Assembly (NCBI RefSeq): GCF_012524205.1
Contig: NZ_JABACI010000001.1
Coordinates: 1-64,000 of the forward strand
Direction: 5' to 3'
Length of the DNA: 64,000 nt
From: Microbacterium salsuginis
Lineage (GTDB): Bacteria; Actinomycetota; Actinomycetes; Actinomycetales; Microbacteriaceae
Below the pieces are notes generated by a model that saw nothing but the letters and a program-made list of their open reading frames with translations, made no database searches and had not been told where the DNA came from. Positions 46,567 through 55,383 of this stretch are shown here, piece after piece. The translations under genes and the position numbers were made by a program. Position 1 is the first letter of the stretch, and every line of letters begins with the position of its first letter.

Positions 46567-47295
46567 GTGACGAACCCTCCAGAGCAGTTGCTGACCACCG
46601 CGGCCGTCGGCCGGCTCGTGGGGTACTCCGTCCAGCAGGTGCGCGACCTCGAGCGCCTCGAGGTCATCCCGCGCGCCGAGCGCGCTGCGAACGGCTACCG
46701 CAGCTACGACGACCGCCATGTCACGGCGCTTCGCGCCTACCGGGCGATCGCGGCGGCGATCGGTCCGGTGCCGGCACGTCGGATGTTCCCGGCTCTCGTC
46801 GCGGGCACGGTGGACGATGCCGCGGAAGCGATCGACGACCTGCACGCCGGGATCGCGCGTGATCGCTCGGACGTCCGACAGGCGCTCCGCGGCCTCGAAG
46901 CCGTGCTGGCGGACCCGACGGATGAGTCCGACGAGCGCGACGTCATGGCGATCGGCGAGCTTGCCGAGGCCCTCGGCGTGCGACCGTCCGCGCTGCGGCA
47001 CTGGGAGGATCAAGGGCTCGTCCATCCCGCCCGCACGGGCGCATCGCGCCGCTACGACGTCCGGGCGATCGCCGAAGCCCGGCTCGTGTCGGTGCTGCGC
47101 GCGGGCGGCTACGGCATCCCGCAGATCGCGCGCGTCCTCGGGCAGTGGCGCACTGATGGTCTGACCGCCGAGGCGACGGCGCTGCTGCAGGCACGGCTCG
47201 CCGACCTCACCCGCCGCAGCATCCGTCTGCTCGAGGGAGCGGGCCACGTGCACGCTCTGCTCGACGGCCGTCAGCGCGCGACGGCGCGCCGGTAG
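46567..47295 (+). CDS. MerR-type regulator with two DNA-binding domains
   Basis: A 242-residue protein with two MerR-like winged helix domains in tandem: residues about 8-70 (LLTTAAVGRLVGYSVQQVRDLERL) and about 125-190 (VMAIGELAEALGVRPSALRHWEDQGLVHP). The C-terminal ~50 residues form a helical dimerisation-like tail. No metal-binding cysteines are seen. The start is GTG at 46567 with AAGGAGG 6 bases upstream. Its 3' end overlaps the convergent reductase gene by 25 bases. Confidence 0.87.
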   Translation: MTNPPEQLLTTAAVGRLVGYSVQQVRDLERLEVIPRAERAANGYRSYDDRHVTALRAYRAIAAAIGPVPARRMFPALVAGTVDDAAEAIDDLHAGIARDRSDVRQALRGLEAVLADPTDESDERDVMAIGELAEALGVRPSALRHWEDQGLVHPARTGASRRYDVRAIAEARLVSVLRAGGYGIPQIARVLGQWRTDGLTAEATALLQARLADLTRRSIRLLEGAGHVHALLDGRQRATARR

Positions 47296-47828
47296 CGCTC
47301 GAAGACCACCCCGTCGCCGAAGGTGCGGGTCTCGGCGAGTTCGAGGGGGATGTGCTCGGTGACGGGTGGCAGGAACGGCGTCCCGCCGCCGACCACGATC
47401 GGGTTCCGGAACATCCGGAACTCGTCGACCAGTCCCAGTGCGATGGCGGCTGACGCGAGCCCGGCACCGCCGATCTCGACGTCTTTGCCCGTTGCCGCCT
47501 GCGTCGCGGCGACTTCATCGGCGAGGGATGCCGCAGCCAGCCGCGCGTTGCCTTCCACGTGATCGAGGGTGCGCGTGAAGACCACCTTCGGGATCGCGCT
47601 CCACGCATCGGCGAACGCGTCCGCGTCCTCGCTGTCGCGGAGGGCCGGGTCGGTCTCCCACGGCAGCATGGTCTCGTACAGCTTCCTGCCCAGCAGGCAG
47701 GCGCCGAGGTCGCGGACCTCTTCGACGTGGAACCGGAACTGCTCGTCGCGTGGAGCGCTCCACGCGAACCCTCCCTCGCGATCGGCGATGAATCCGTCGG
47801 CGGAGACACTCATGGAATAGACCAGCAT
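47271..47828 (-). CDS. RibD C-terminal/dihydrofolate reductase-like protein
   Basis: A 185-residue protein of the DHFR-like RibD C-terminal fold (MLVYSMSVSADGFIADREGGFAW; CLLGRKLYETMLPWE; RNPIVVGGGTPFLPP). These proteins bind NADPH; substrate unknown. Its end overlaps the convergent MerR gene by 25 bases. A second member of the fold is encoded at 50102-50713. Confidence 0.88.
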   Translation of the reverse strand: MLVYSMSVSADGFIADREGGFAWSAPRDEQFRFHVEEVRDLGACLLGRKLYETMLPWETDPALRDSEDADAFADAWSAIPKVVFTRTLDHVEGNARLAAASLADEVAATQAATGKDVEIGGAGLASAAIALGLVDEFRMFRNPIVVGGGTPFLPPVTEHIPLELAETRTFGDGVVFERYRRAVAR

Positions 47829-47924
47829 GAATCAGTCCTACCTCACGCCATCGGCAGAGGATGTCAACCCCCGCGACCGCGAGCCGCTCCGAGGGCGATG
47901 CTGGAGTGGACGCGAGGAGGAACG

Positions 47925-48308
47925 ATGACCGATCCGAACTCAGACGCACACGGGCCGATGAGGCTGCCGGACGAGCAGCCGCCGGCGAATCCGACCGACC
48001 TCAGCAATCAGCCGGCGTTGCAAGCCGGCGCCGCGTCGCGCTGGCTCGTGCCCTCGGGAGTGCTCGCCGTCGTGGCGATCGTGCTCTTCTGCTTCGCGTT
48101 CCAGCTGCAGCTCGTGCTGCCGATCATCGGCATCGTCTATGTGGCGGTGATGTGGGTGTTCATGCTCGTGGTGTCACGCCGAGCGGGCGGTGACAGGGCC
48201 GGCATGAACCGCCGCCTCGCCTGGTTCATGGGCGCGATGGCCGCCGGAGCCCTGATCGTCGCGATCGGCATCTACATCGTCGAGTCCACACGCCTGCCGT
48301 GGACCTGA
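47925..48308 (+). CDS. small three-helix membrane protein of unknown function
   Basis: A 127-residue protein: polar N-terminus to about residue 45, then three membrane helices (about 46-67, 70-87, 102-123). The family is not recognised. AGGAGG lies 5 bases before the ATG at 47925. The longer frame upstream has a poorer start. Confidence 0.75.
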   Translation: MTDPNSDAHGPMRLPDEQPPANPTDLSNQPALQAGAASRWLVPSGVLAVVAIVLFCFAFQLQLVLPIIGIVYVAVMWVFMLVVSRRAGGDRAGMNRRLAWFMGAMAAGALIVAIGIYIVESTRLPWT

Positions 48309-48332
48309 CGCCGTACGCGCAGAGCGCGGCAT

Positions 48333-48914
48333 TCAGTCCCAGTCGAGGTACTCCTCGATGACGACCGCGGTCTGGATCGGATGCGTGAGCGGGAACAGAT
48401 GACCCGCGCCGGGAATGCTGGTGATGCTCGCGCGATCACGCGCGGTCGCGTGCAGACGCTCGCCGTTCGCGGGCGGCGTGACGTCATCGTCGGCCCCCTG
48501 GATGATCAGTACGGGGATCGCCGGGGGGAGGTCGATCTGCTCGTCCTGCACACCCAGCAGAAGCACGCCGTTGACCCGACCGGTCTGCTCCGCGGCGAAC
48601 GCCCTGGCGACGGTGCCGCCGAACCCGTGGCCGCCGATCCAGGTGTGATCCAGGCCCAGGTGGTCCAGAACGGCCGCGATGCCGTTCGCACGCTCGCTGA
48701 GACCTTCACCGTCGCCCGGCAGATCCGACACGGGCGGGGTGCTGATCCGCACGACTCGGAAGCCCGCCTCCTCGGCGAGATAGTGCCCGACGACGCCCAG
48801 CGCGTCGCGCTCCAGCCCGGGCTCGGGAATCAGCACCAGTGCGACCGGACCCTCGCCCTCATCCACGTATCGGATCGCGCGGCCGTCGGGCTCGAAGATC
48901 TGGATTTCGGTCAT
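48333..48914 (-). CDS. alpha/beta-hydrolase-fold protein lacking the nucleophile serine
   Basis: A 193-residue alpha/beta hydrolase fold protein. The nucleophile elbow reads GGHGFGG, with Gly97 where Ser is expected (GHSxGG). The acid and base regions remain, IQGADDDVTPP and PGAGHLFPL. It is therefore probably not an ordinary esterase. It might be a binding protein or an enzyme of altered chemistry. The ATG at 48914 follows GAGAGGA. Confidence 0.8.
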   Translation of the reverse strand: MTEIQIFEPDGRAIRYVDEGEGPVALVLIPEPGLERDALGVVGHYLAEEAGFRVVRISTPPVSDLPGDGEGLSERANGIAAVLDHLGLDHTWIGGHGFGGTVARAFAAEQTGRVNGVLLLGVQDEQIDLPPAIPVLIIQGADDDVTPPANGERLHATARDRASITSIPGAGHLFPLTHPIQTAVVIEEYLDWD

Positions 48915-48985
48915 GACGGAGCATCCTCTCGCGTAGGGACTGATCGTGGTGTGCCGACCCGGATGGGCGGGCCGGATGACGCGGG

Positions 48986-50059
48986 TCAGACGTTGAAGCG
49001 GAACTCGACCACGTCGCCGTCCTGCATGACGTAGTCCTTGCCCTCGAGACGGGCCTTGCCCTTCGCACGGGCCTCGACCACCGAGCCGGTCTCGACGAGG
49101 TCGTCGAACGAGATCACCTCGGCCTTGATGAAGCCCTTCTCGAAGTCGGTGTGGATGACGCCGGCGGCCTGCGGAGCCTTCCAGCCCTTGCCGATCGTCC
49201 ACGCGCGGGCCTCTTTCGGCCCGGCTGTCAGATAGGTCTGCAATCCGAGCGTGTCGAAGCCGATGCGGGCCAGCTGATCGAGGCCGGACTCCTCCTGACC
49301 GGTGGAGGCGAGCAGTTCGGCGGCGTCCTCCGGGTCGAGATCGATCAGCTCGGACTCGATCTTCGCGTCGAGGAAGACGGCCTGCGCCGGCGCGACCAGC
49401 GCCGCCAAAGCCGCCTTGCGCTCAGCATCCGTCAGCACCGCCTCGTCGACGTTGAAGACGAAGATGAAGGGCTTCGCAGTCAGCAGGCCCAGCTCACGGA
49501 TCGGCGCGAGGTCGATCCCCGCGGCCGACAGCAGTTCGCCGCGCTGAAGCGCGTCCTGCGCCGCCTGCGCCGTCGACAGCACGTTGGGGTCGAGCTTCTT
49601 GCCCTTGACCTCCTTCTCGTACCGCGTGATCGCCTTCTCGAGCGTCTGGAGATCGGCGAGCTGCAGCTCCGCGTTGATGGTCTCCATGTCGCTCTGCGGG
49701 TTCACCGCGCCCTCGACGTGGACGACGTCGTCGTCGTCGAATCCGCGCACGACCTGGGCGATCGCGTCCGCCTCACGGATGTTGGCGAGGAACTGGTTGC
49801 CCAGCCCCTCCCCCTCGCTGGCGCCTCGCACGATGCCGGCGATGTCGACGAACGACACCGCGGCGGGGAGGATCCGCTCGGAGTGGAAGATCTCGGCGAG
49901 CTTCGCAAGTCGCGGATCGGGCAGGTTGACCACCCCGATGTTGGGCTCGATCGTCGCGAAGGGATAGTTCGCCGCGAGCACCTGATTCTTGGTCAGGGCG
50001 TTGAAGAGGGTCGACTTGCCGACGTTCGGGAGACCGACGATTCCGATGGTGAGAGCCAC
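48986..50059 (-). CDS. ychF: redox-regulated GTPase/ATPase YchF (Obg family)
   Basis: A 357-residue protein: G1 GIVGLPNVGKSTL, G3 DIAGIVRGASEGEGLGN, a coiled insertion, the NVDE motif and the C-terminal TGS domain ending GDVVEFRFNV. YchF binds ATP and ribosomes. I start at the GTG at 50059 (MALTIGIVGLPN), where TAGGCT (50073-50068) lies 8 bases upstream, a leaderless arrangement; the ATG at 50065 adds two residues. Confidence 0.95.
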   Translation of the reverse strand: MALTIGIVGLPNVGKSTLFNALTKNQVLAANYPFATIEPNIGVVNLPDPRLAKLAEIFHSERILPAAVSFVDIAGIVRGASEGEGLGNQFLANIREADAIAQVVRGFDDDDVVHVEGAVNPQSDMETINAELQLADLQTLEKAITRYEKEVKGKKLDPNVLSTAQAAQDALQRGELLSAAGIDLAPIRELGLLTAKPFIFVFNVDEAVLTDAERKAALAALVAPAQAVFLDAKIESELIDLDPEDAAELLASTGQEESGLDQLARIGFDTLGLQTYLTAGPKEARAWTIGKGWKAPQAAGVIHTDFEKGFIKAEVISFDDLVETGSVVEARAKGKARLEGKDYVMQDGDVVEFRFNV

Positions 50060-50101
50060 GGGCATCCAGCCTACCCGCCGCTGACGTGCGAGCCCGGCCG
50101 C

Positions 50102-50713
50102 TCAGTGCGGATCCACCCGCCACCGCATCAGCACGTTCCCCGACTCCTCCCAGACCCGTGTGCCGAGCAGCTTCAGGGCGACCGGAGGACGTGAGTCGAA
50201 CAGCGGCACGCCCGTTCCCGCAATGAGCGGGAAGGTCACGAGGTGCAGCTCGTCGACGAGGCCCGCGTGCATGAGGTCGTTCCAGAGCACGCGACCGAGG
50301 AGGATCAGGATGCCGCGCCCATCACCCTGCTTGAGCTCGCGGATCTCGTCACGTGCCTCGGCGATCGGCACGATGTGCACGTTCTCATAAGGCGCGAGGT
50401 CGTCCTCGGTGATCGTGTCCGACACGACGATCTTCTCGACGCCGAGGATCAGCTCGGCGAACTCTCGCCGGATATCGGTGGCGGTGGCGTCACCACGGAC
50501 TCCGGTCCAGTATTCGAGGTTTCCCAGCGCGGAGCGCCGCCCCGAGAGGACGAGCGTGTCTGATTCGCGCAGCAATGCGGTGGTGTGGTGATCGAACGAA
50601 TCGGCGCCGGCATAGTCCGGATGCTGGTGCTCGAAGAACGACGCGATGTCGTGGTGGTCGTCCTCGTAGCGGCCGTCGACGGTGACGAAGTTGCAGACGG
50701 TGAGCGTGCGCAT
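50102..50713 (-). CDS. RibD C-terminal/dihydrofolate reductase-like protein 2
   Basis: A 203-residue NADPH-binding reductase-fold protein ([57 protein letters not shown]). Substrate unknown. TAGCGT (50725-50720) lies 6 bases before the ATG at 50713, a leaderless layout. It is only distantly related to the fold member at 47271-47828. Confidence 0.88.
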   Translation of the reverse strand: MRTLTVCNFVTVDGRYEDDHHDIASFFEHQHPDYAGADSFDHHTTALLRESDTLVLSGRRSALGNLEYWTGVRGDATATDIRREFAELILGVEKIVVSDTITEDDLAPYENVHIVPIAEARDEIRELKQGDGRGILILLGRVLWNDLMHAGLVDELHLVTFPLIAGTGVPLFDSRPPVALKLLGTRVWEESGNVLMRWRVDPH

Positions 50714-51069
50714 CGCCTCACGCTAGCCGGATCGGCGGCGCCGATCCACCTGGAGGTCCAGATCGAAGCTTGTGACGAATCTGGGGCGAAGAATCTATGG
50801 CGCTGCCTGGGTCATGAGATCTTGCATAGACGTCCATAGGTGCGCAATTACGGGCTCCTCTGCGTGTTTCTTCTTGGTAGATTCGAACCTGTGTACCAAT
50901 GTTGGTATATGACGGACGTTCCGGAGTTGGATCCGTGGGATCCGTGGGGTGCGCGCACCCTTCTAAACCCGAGGGCCGCTGGGGCCGTCGCGGGATCACA
51001 CCGGCCGCAGTCACGCCGAACCTGTGGGCTGAACCGCGCCCGCGCGTGGTTGGCCGCTCGCAGACGCCG
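50714..51069. other. 356-bp gap of anomalous, lower-GC composition, no gene called
   Basis: About 50760-50930 is visibly richer in A and T than the rest of the window (for example GAATCTATGG, CTTGCATAGACGTCC, GTTTCTTCTTGGTAG). It contains a perfect TACCAATGTTGGTA dyad (50893-50906) and a near-repeat GGATCCGTGGGATCCGTGG (50933-50951). A fragment like a degenerate tRNA T-arm, GGTTCGAATC on the minus strand, is near 50883-50892. Open frames here are short, with no ribosome-binding site and no family match. It may be a remnant of acquired DNA. Confidence 0.5.
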
Positions 51070-51828
51070 TCAGCCGCGGATGCCGCGATACGCGCGTGTC
51101 ACGTAGGGAATCTCGACGACCTCGGCGCCGGACTCGTCCCGGCGTCGCTGCGCATCGAACAGGTCTCCCACCGCGGCCAGTATCTGCGCGCGTTCCTCGG
51201 CCCCCGCGGTGATGATGTAGCTGCGTGACGACACCATGTCGAGGAACGCGGCCCGTCCGAGCGTGCGCGTCCAGTGCCACCGGTGCTCTTCGAGGGGGCC
51301 GATCGGCGCCGAGACCTGCGCGCCGCCGTCGGCGAGCATCGTCTCGGCGTGACTGCCGTGCATCACCCGAGTGAGTTCGGCGATCCACGGGACAGCCTCG
51401 TCGCGGATGTTCCACACGAGCCCCAGCACACCACCTGATCGAAGCACGCGGCCGGCCTCCGCGGACGCGGCCGCCACATCGACCCAGTGCCACGCCTGAC
51501 CGAGCAGCACGGCGTCGAGCGAGGCGTCGGGCAGCGGCATCCGTTCGGCAGTTCCCACGAAGGTGGGAACGCCATGGACGTGCTCGCGCAGCTCGGCGAG
51601 CATGCTGGAGTCGGGGTCGATCGCGACGACGTCCGCGCCCGCCTCGACGATCGTGCGAGTGAGCTTGCCGGTTCCCGCGCCGACATCCGCGACACGGAGG
51701 GCGCGATCGTGCTGTCGGACCGGCGCGAGCATCCAATCCACCGCTTCTCGCGGATAGTCGGGCCGGCCCGACTCATAAGCCCCGGCCACAGCGCCGAACG
51801 ACACCGACATCTCTTCGCGGCTGCTCAT
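51070..51828 (-). CDS. class I SAM-dependent methyltransferase
   Basis: A 252-residue protein with the methyltransferase 11 type core: motif I VADVGAGTGKLT, motif II VVAIDPDSSML and a later GGVLGLVWN strand. Substrate unknown; it resembles UbiE-like enzymes. TAGGCT (51840-51835) lies 6 bases before the ATG at 51828, a leaderless layout. Confidence 0.9.
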   Translation of the reverse strand: MSSREEMSVSFGAVAGAYESGRPDYPREAVDWMLAPVRQHDRALRVADVGAGTGKLTRTIVEAGADVVAIDPDSSMLAELREHVHGVPTFVGTAERMPLPDASLDAVLLGQAWHWVDVAAASAEAGRVLRSGGVLGLVWNIRDEAVPWIAELTRVMHGSHAETMLADGGAQVSAPIGPLEEHRWHWTRTLGRAAFLDMVSSRSYIITAGAEERAQILAAVGDLFDAQRRRDESGAEVVEIPYVTRAYRGIRG

Positions 51829-51915
51829 ACCTCGAGCCTATGACGCCGCCGCCGGGCCGTGCCGAGCACGGCGCGCCTGACGCGGGGATCCCCGACGCCG
51901 GGTGAGTCTGAGGAG

Positions 51916-52518
51916 GTGCCTCTGGATTTCACCGCGATCGACTTCGAGACGGCGAACTCCAGCAGCGCCTCTGCGTGTGCCGTCGGGCTCGTGCGTGTGC
52001 GCGACGGCGAAGTGGTCGACAAGACCGGGTGGCTGATCCGGCCGCCGGCCGGACACGACGTGTTCTTCGAACTGAACACGCGCATCCATGGCATCCGCGC
52101 GGAAGACGTCATCCACGCAGCGACGTGGACCGAGCAGCTCCGTGCACTCACCGCGTTCGCGGGCGACGACGTCCTGGTCGCTCACAACGCCGGCTTCGAC
52201 ATGGCGGTCATCAAGCGTGCCTGCGACGCCACAGGTGACGACTGCCCGCCCTACCGCTACGCCTGCAGTCTTCAGGTCGCCCGCAAGGTGTACCAGCTGG
52301 ACTCGTATCGCCTGCCGTTCGTCGCCGCCGAGGCCGGTTTTCCCGACTTCCCGCATCACAACGCCACGGCGGACGCCCTCGCGTGTGCGCACGTCATGAT
52401 CGACGCAGCGCGCCGCCTGGGCGCCGACGACGTCGACGCACTCGTCGACGCCGCGGGCGTGCGTGTCTCGCAGATCCACATCGCCGAGGCGCCGGCGATC
52501 TCGTTCGCCGTCGCCTGA
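51916..52518 (+). CDS. DEDDh exonuclease (DNA polymerase III epsilon-like)
   Basis: A 200-residue 3'-5' exonuclease domain: Exo I FTAIDFETANSSS, Exo II LVAHNAGFDMAVI and Exo III with HHNATADALACAH. It probably acts on DNA ends as a stand-alone proofreading-type nuclease. The GTG at 51916 begins MPLDFTAIDFET; an upstream in-frame ATG at 51859 would add an unconserved, disordered stretch. Confidence 0.88.
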   Translation: MPLDFTAIDFETANSSSASACAVGLVRVRDGEVVDKTGWLIRPPAGHDVFFELNTRIHGIRAEDVIHAATWTEQLRALTAFAGDDVLVAHNAGFDMAVIKRACDATGDDCPPYRYACSLQVARKVYQLDSYRLPFVAAEAGFPDFPHHNATADALACAHVMIDAARRLGADDVDALVDAAGVRVSQIHIAEAPAISFAVA

Positions 52519-52558
52519 TCCAGACCTCGCGACTCGCAGCGGCACCGAGGGTTCGGGC

Positions 52559-53464
52559 TCAGCCCTCCGGGGCGCGGTACTTGTTCTCGGGTTCCCAGAG
52601 GATGTCGGCCCTGTCGTCCAGTTCCACTGCCACCGCACCGGTCGGGTCGGTCAGCACGATGGCGCGGGTCCCCCCGACGGGGACCCGGTCGGAGTCGGTC
52701 CGCATGTGAGCACGCACCACGTCGCCGCCCTCCGGCGTCTCGAAGCGCACCTCGACGGTGAAATGAGGCTGGTCCCACACCCAGTGATTGCGGAAGTCGA
52801 CTCGGGTGAACACGCCCTCGTGCCGCGTGCCGGAAAGCTGCAAGCGTTCGAGCGTGCGCTGGCGCGACCGCGCGTGATGCAGCGCTCCCGGCAGGCGCGC
52901 GAGCTGCGTGGCCGCCCAGACGGCCCAGACCGCCCCGACGAGAGCCCCCACTTCGCGCGGGATCTCAGGTGCCGTGGCGATGTTCGCCAGGTCGAGGGGC
53001 GGCATCGGCTGCGCCTGCACACTGGCCGCCAGCCACCAGGCGGCGCTGAGGGCCTGCCCGCCCGTCACGGTGAGACCCGCGAGCAACCCCGCGACCCGGG
53101 TCTGTCCGAAGGTCGACTTCGCGCGATCGCGCACGTTGAGCGACTCCCTCACCGCGAAGAAGCCGACGATGAGCGCTGCCACGGTGGCCCATGGACTGCC
53201 GAGCGTCTGAGCCACTTGCGAGGCTGGCGCCAGTGCCAGCAGAGCGGTGAAGGGCACGGATGCCGCAACCGCCCACAGGGCACTGGCCGCCAGCATCCGC
53301 AGCACGAGCCCCGCGCTGAGCCGTCCGACCGGCTGCCCCGGAGCCAGCGTGGTCATGCGACTGCCGCGATCGGTGGTCGACAGCACGGGCACATCGAGCA
53401 CAGCGTCCGACGTGCGATCCGTCCGTGTCGGCGCCGAGCGGTCGTCGTGTGCTTCCGATGCCAT
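52559..53464 (-). CDS. membrane protein of unknown function with a soluble C-terminal domain
   Basis: A 301-residue protein with an N-terminal polar segment, about four membrane helices (about residues 50-200) and a soluble C-terminal ~100-residue beta-rich domain (HFTVEVRFETPEGGDVVRAHMRT, ending ADILWEPENKYRAPEG). The family is not recognised. The ATG at 53464 follows GGGGGAAGAG. It is divergent from rmuC. Confidence 0.75.
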   Translation of the reverse strand: MASEAHDDRSAPTRTDRTSDAVLDVPVLSTTDRGSRMTTLAPGQPVGRLSAGLVLRMLAASALWAVAASVPFTALLALAPASQVAQTLGSPWATVAALIVGFFAVRESLNVRDRAKSTFGQTRVAGLLAGLTVTGGQALSAAWWLAASVQAQPMPPLDLANIATAPEIPREVGALVGAVWAVWAATQLARLPGALHHARSRQRTLERLQLSGTRHEGVFTRVDFRNHWVWDQPHFTVEVRFETPEGGDVVRAHMRTDSDRVPVGGTRAIVLTDPTGAVAVELDDRADILWEPENKYRAPEG

Positions 53465-53614
53465 CTCTTCCCCCAGTACGCCCGACGGTAGCGCACCCCG
53501 ACTCGTCACCGCGAGCGGAACAGCGGCTATCGGCAGCGGACGGACGCCGGCCGTTCGAAGCGCCGTCGGGCGCGCCACCGAGCCGATGTCGGGGGTGGCA
53601 GGCACCCTGGGACT

Positions 53615-54955
53615 ATGGACGCCCTCCTCATGTCGACGCTCGCGATCGCGACGCTCGTGCTCGGCGCGCTCGCCGGCTGGACGGCGGGGCTCGCACGAGG
53701 CGCCGCACGCTCCGTCCGTGAGACGGCAGACCTGCGCGCGCGGCTGGCCGCGTCCGAAGCGGCACATCACGGCGTGCAGGCGCAGCTCGACCATCAGCAC
53801 TCGCTGTACCGCGAGCTGGCGTCCCAAGCCCGACACGATCAGGCGGCCCGCGAGGAGCGCGAGCGTCGCGAGCAGTCGGTGCTGCGCGCGCTGGCACCCG
53901 TGCAGGAGACCCTCGCCGCGATGCACCACAAGGTGGACGAGCTCGAACGCGACCGGCACACCCAGTTCGGCACGCTGGCAGAGCAGCTGCGCCGCGCCCA
54001 CGAGTCCGACGAGGCGCTGCGCGCGACCACCGAATCCCTCGCCGGAGCGCTGCGCTCGGGCGCGACGCGGGGCGTGTGGGGAGAGACGCAGTTGCGCCGC
54101 GTCGTCGAAGCAGCAGGCCTGACCCATCACGTCGACTTCGACCTGCAGGCATCCATCACCTCCGATGCGGGAGCCGGACGCCCTGACATGGTGATCCGCC
54201 TGCCCGGAGACAAGGCGATCGCCGTCGACGCCAAGGTGCCGCTCGACGCGTACCTCGAAGCCAGCGCGATCCCGCTCACGGCGCAGGGGCCCGAGGCGGC
54301 CCGCCGCACTGCCCTGCTCGGCAGGCACGTGAAGGCCGTGCGCTCGCACGTGGATGCGCTCGCCCGCAAGACCTACTGGGCGGGGCTGTCGTCGAGCCCC
54401 GAATTCGTCGTGTGCTTCGTGCCCAGCGAATCCCTGCTGGCGGCCGCGCTCGAGGCCGACCCGTCGCTGCTGGACTACGCCTTCAGCAAGCGGGTCGCCC
54501 TCGCGTCTCCCGTGAACCTGTGGGCGGTGCTCAAGACCGTGGCCTACACCTGGACCCAGCAGGACGTCTCGCAGGAGGCGCGCACCTTGTTCGAGCTCGG
54601 CAACCAGCTCTACGAGCGGCTGGGCTCGCTTGCCTCCCATGCCGACGACCTGCGGCGCGCGATCGAGCGGACCGTCGACAGCTACAACCGCTTCGCCGGC
54701 TCGCTCGAGACCCGCGTACTGGTGAGCGCCCGCAAGTTCCCGGGCATCGACGCGACCAAGCTCGACGCCGTGAGTGAGCCGGCGCCGATCGAGAAGTCAC
54801 CGCGCCGGCTCACGGCCCCCGAGATGCTCGACCGCACGCTCGAAGAACCCACACGCGAACAGCCGTCGCGTGATCACGCACTGGGCGAGCCGATGCCGAC
54901 GGCGATCGCGGAGCTCGGTGATGTGCGCGCTCGCATCGGCGACCCGAACGGGTAG
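53615..54955 (+). CDS. rmuC: DNA recombination protein RmuC
   Basis: A 446-residue protein: N-terminal membrane helix (about 5-25), a coiled coil (about 35-115), and the RmuC domain (about 120-385) with RGVWGETQLRRVVEAAGL, RPDMVIRLPGDKAIAVDAKVPLDAY, and SPVNLWAVLKTVAYTW. RmuC limits recombination between inverted repeats and has a predicted nuclease fold. The start could be 53630. Confidence 0.92.
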   Translation: MDALLMSTLAIATLVLGALAGWTAGLARGAARSVRETADLRARLAASEAAHHGVQAQLDHQHSLYRELASQARHDQAAREERERREQSVLRALAPVQETLAAMHHKVDELERDRHTQFGTLAEQLRRAHESDEALRATTESLAGALRSGATRGVWGETQLRRVVEAAGLTHHVDFDLQASITSDAGAGRPDMVIRLPGDKAIAVDAKVPLDAYLEASAIPLTAQGPEAARRTALLGRHVKAVRSHVDALARKTYWAGLSSSPEFVVCFVPSESLLAAALEADPSLLDYAFSKRVALASPVNLWAVLKTVAYTWTQQDVSQEARTLFELGNQLYERLGSLASHADDLRRAIERTVDSYNRFAGSLETRVLVSARKFPGIDATKLDAVSEPAPIEKSPRRLTAPEMLDRTLEEPTREQPSRDHALGEPMPTAIAELGDVRARIGDPNG

Positions 54956-54964
54956 CCGGAGAAG

Positions 54965-55189
54965 TCAGGCGCCGCCGGGGACGAAGCTGAGCAGGACGAT
55001 CACCGCAGCCGAGACGCCGACGAAGGCGCCGACCATCCACCATGCGCTGAGCTCGTGGCCCTCCTCGCGCCGCACGCGCAGGAGCACATCAGGACGCCGG
55101 GCGGGGTCCACGGCGTTCTTCACGACCGCGTTCTGAACGACGGCATGAGCACCGGTCTGAGGCGAGGACTTGCCCACCGTTGCGGACAT
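54965..55189 (-). CDS. small single-helix membrane protein of unknown function
   Basis: A 74-residue protein with a charged N-terminal half and one C-terminal membrane helix (about 48-70, ending LLSFVPGGA). GGGGG lies 6 bases before the ATG at 55189. The upstream region 55190-55380 has imperfect repeats, CACCAGTCGCATGAG and CACCAGTCACATGAG, with no recognised role. It converges with rmuC. Confidence 0.68.
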   Translation of the reverse strand: MSATVGKSSPQTGAHAVVQNAVVKNAVDPARRPDVLLRVRREEGHELSAWWMVGAFVGVSAAVIVLLSFVPGGA

Positions 55190-55383
55190 CGACAACCCCC
55201 TACGGACTGGGAAACAACGAAGTGTCCCCCTCGACACGACTTCGATTCTGCCAGACATCCCTCCACAACAGCGTTACGAAACGATCACACCCGTCCCACC
55301 AGTCGCATGAGCCCCACAAGTCACACCAGTCACATGAGGGTCCTCACATGCGTCGCGCGTCCTCCGCGGCGTCGTCCGCCGGT

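Noticed and set aside
50880..50906. A tRNA gene suggested by GGTTCGAATC on the minus strand
   Set aside because: The T-stem does not pair and no acceptor, D or anticodon arms are present around it.
50840..51228. Small frames in the low-GC gap as genes
   Set aside because: No ribosome-binding site, no family match, and the reading frames overlap each other; they look like chance frames or remnants.
52463..54640. Long antisense frames opposite rmuC and its neighbour
   Set aside because: They have no conserved domains and are shadows of GC-rich coding sequence.
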